From assembly GCA_028292065.1 (NCBI GenBank), contig JAQGNC010000252.1, positions 1-11,547 of the forward strand: a DNA stretch of 11,547 nucleotides, written 5' to 3'. Shown in pieces: positions 11,466 to 11,547 of the stretch. A program made the position numbers and the translations under genes. Under the pieces are notes generated by a model. That model made no database searches. It was not told the DNA's origin and saw only the letters and a list, made by a program, of their open reading frames with translations. The stretch comes from Betaproteobacteria bacterium. Lineage in GTDB: Bacteria; Pseudomonadota; Gammaproteobacteria; Burkholderiales; SG8-41. The stretch's first letter is position 1, and every line of letters begins with the position of its first letter.

Positions 11466-11547
11466 CCTTCACACTTCACCCTTCACTCATTCACCCTTAA
11501 ATCCTTAAACATTCACCCTTCACTCCATCACCCTTAACCCTAAACCC
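11466..11547. repeat. Degenerate heptamer array running off the window end
   Basis: Seven-base units with consensus CCTTCAC/CCTTAAC follow one another with occasional one-base slips: CCTTCAC (11466), ACTTCAC (11473), CCTTCAC (11480), CATTCAC (11488), CCTTAAA (11495), CATTCAC (11510), CCTTCAC (11517), CCTTAAC (11532), CCTAAAC (11539). The strand is strongly pyrimidine/A biased with almost no G, and no gene is visible. The array is cut by the window edge, so its full length is unknown. Confidence 0.7.

Noticed and set aside
11532..11547. Telomere-like CCCTAAACCC at the window end
   Set aside because: Everything else in the window is bacterial, and the phrase fits a degenerate member of the adjacent CCTTCAC heptamer array.

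Overview
The window is a GC-rich, gene-dense stretch of bacterial chromosome, most likely from a betaproteobacterium. The grounds are the divergent ratA/smpB pair with ratB behind ratA, the guaB-guaA-tadA order, a DUF4936-type small protein (a family I associate with Betaproteobacteria), an N-terminally short DksA of betaproteobacterial type, and sigma70-like promoters. This is inference from gene content; no 16S or marker phylogeny is possible here. Nearly all of it is housekeeping sequence. I see no phage, no transposase, no CRISPR array and no defence island.

Layout. (1) 1-1173, plus strand: a possible tail of an upstream gene, a DUF4936 small protein and an NRDE/TANGO2-family protein. A GNAT acetyltransferase on the minus strand overlaps the NRDE gene tail to tail. 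(2) 1601-2696: a perfectly palindromic -10-like element sits between the GNAT gene and mtnA (methylthioribose-1-phosphate isomerase). (3) 2726-4262, minus strand: a FabG-like reductase and the tRNA adenosine deaminase tadA, separated by a REPIN-like inverted repeat. (4) 4481-7618, minus strand: guaA and guaB, the two-step GMP branch of purine synthesis. They are driven from a good promoter in front of guaB and separated by a nested inverted repeat built of 7-bp units. (5) 7776-10264: a small secreted DUF4124-like protein (plus), ratB-ratA (minus), smpB and rnhB (plus). The RNase HII lacks the usual GRG substrate-recognition motif. (6) 10300-10768: hairpins between convergent transcription units and a two-gene tRNA operon, tRNA-Arg(UCU) then tRNA-His(GUG), on the minus strand with a clear promoter. 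A perfect 18-bp hairpin begins exactly at the CCA of tRNA-His. (7) 10805-11547: dksA, two tandem near-identical terminators, a T-arm-like palindrome and a degenerate 7-bp repeat array running off the window end.

Functionally the genes concern nucleotide supply (guaA, guaB), translation quality and tRNA biology (tadA, smpB, two tRNAs, ratA), methionine salvage (mtnA) and stringent control (dksA). The unexplained signal is in the spacers: several unrelated inverted repeats and two heptamer-based arrays. I found no convincing undescribed multi-gene system. The best leads are the repeat elements and the divergent RNase HII.
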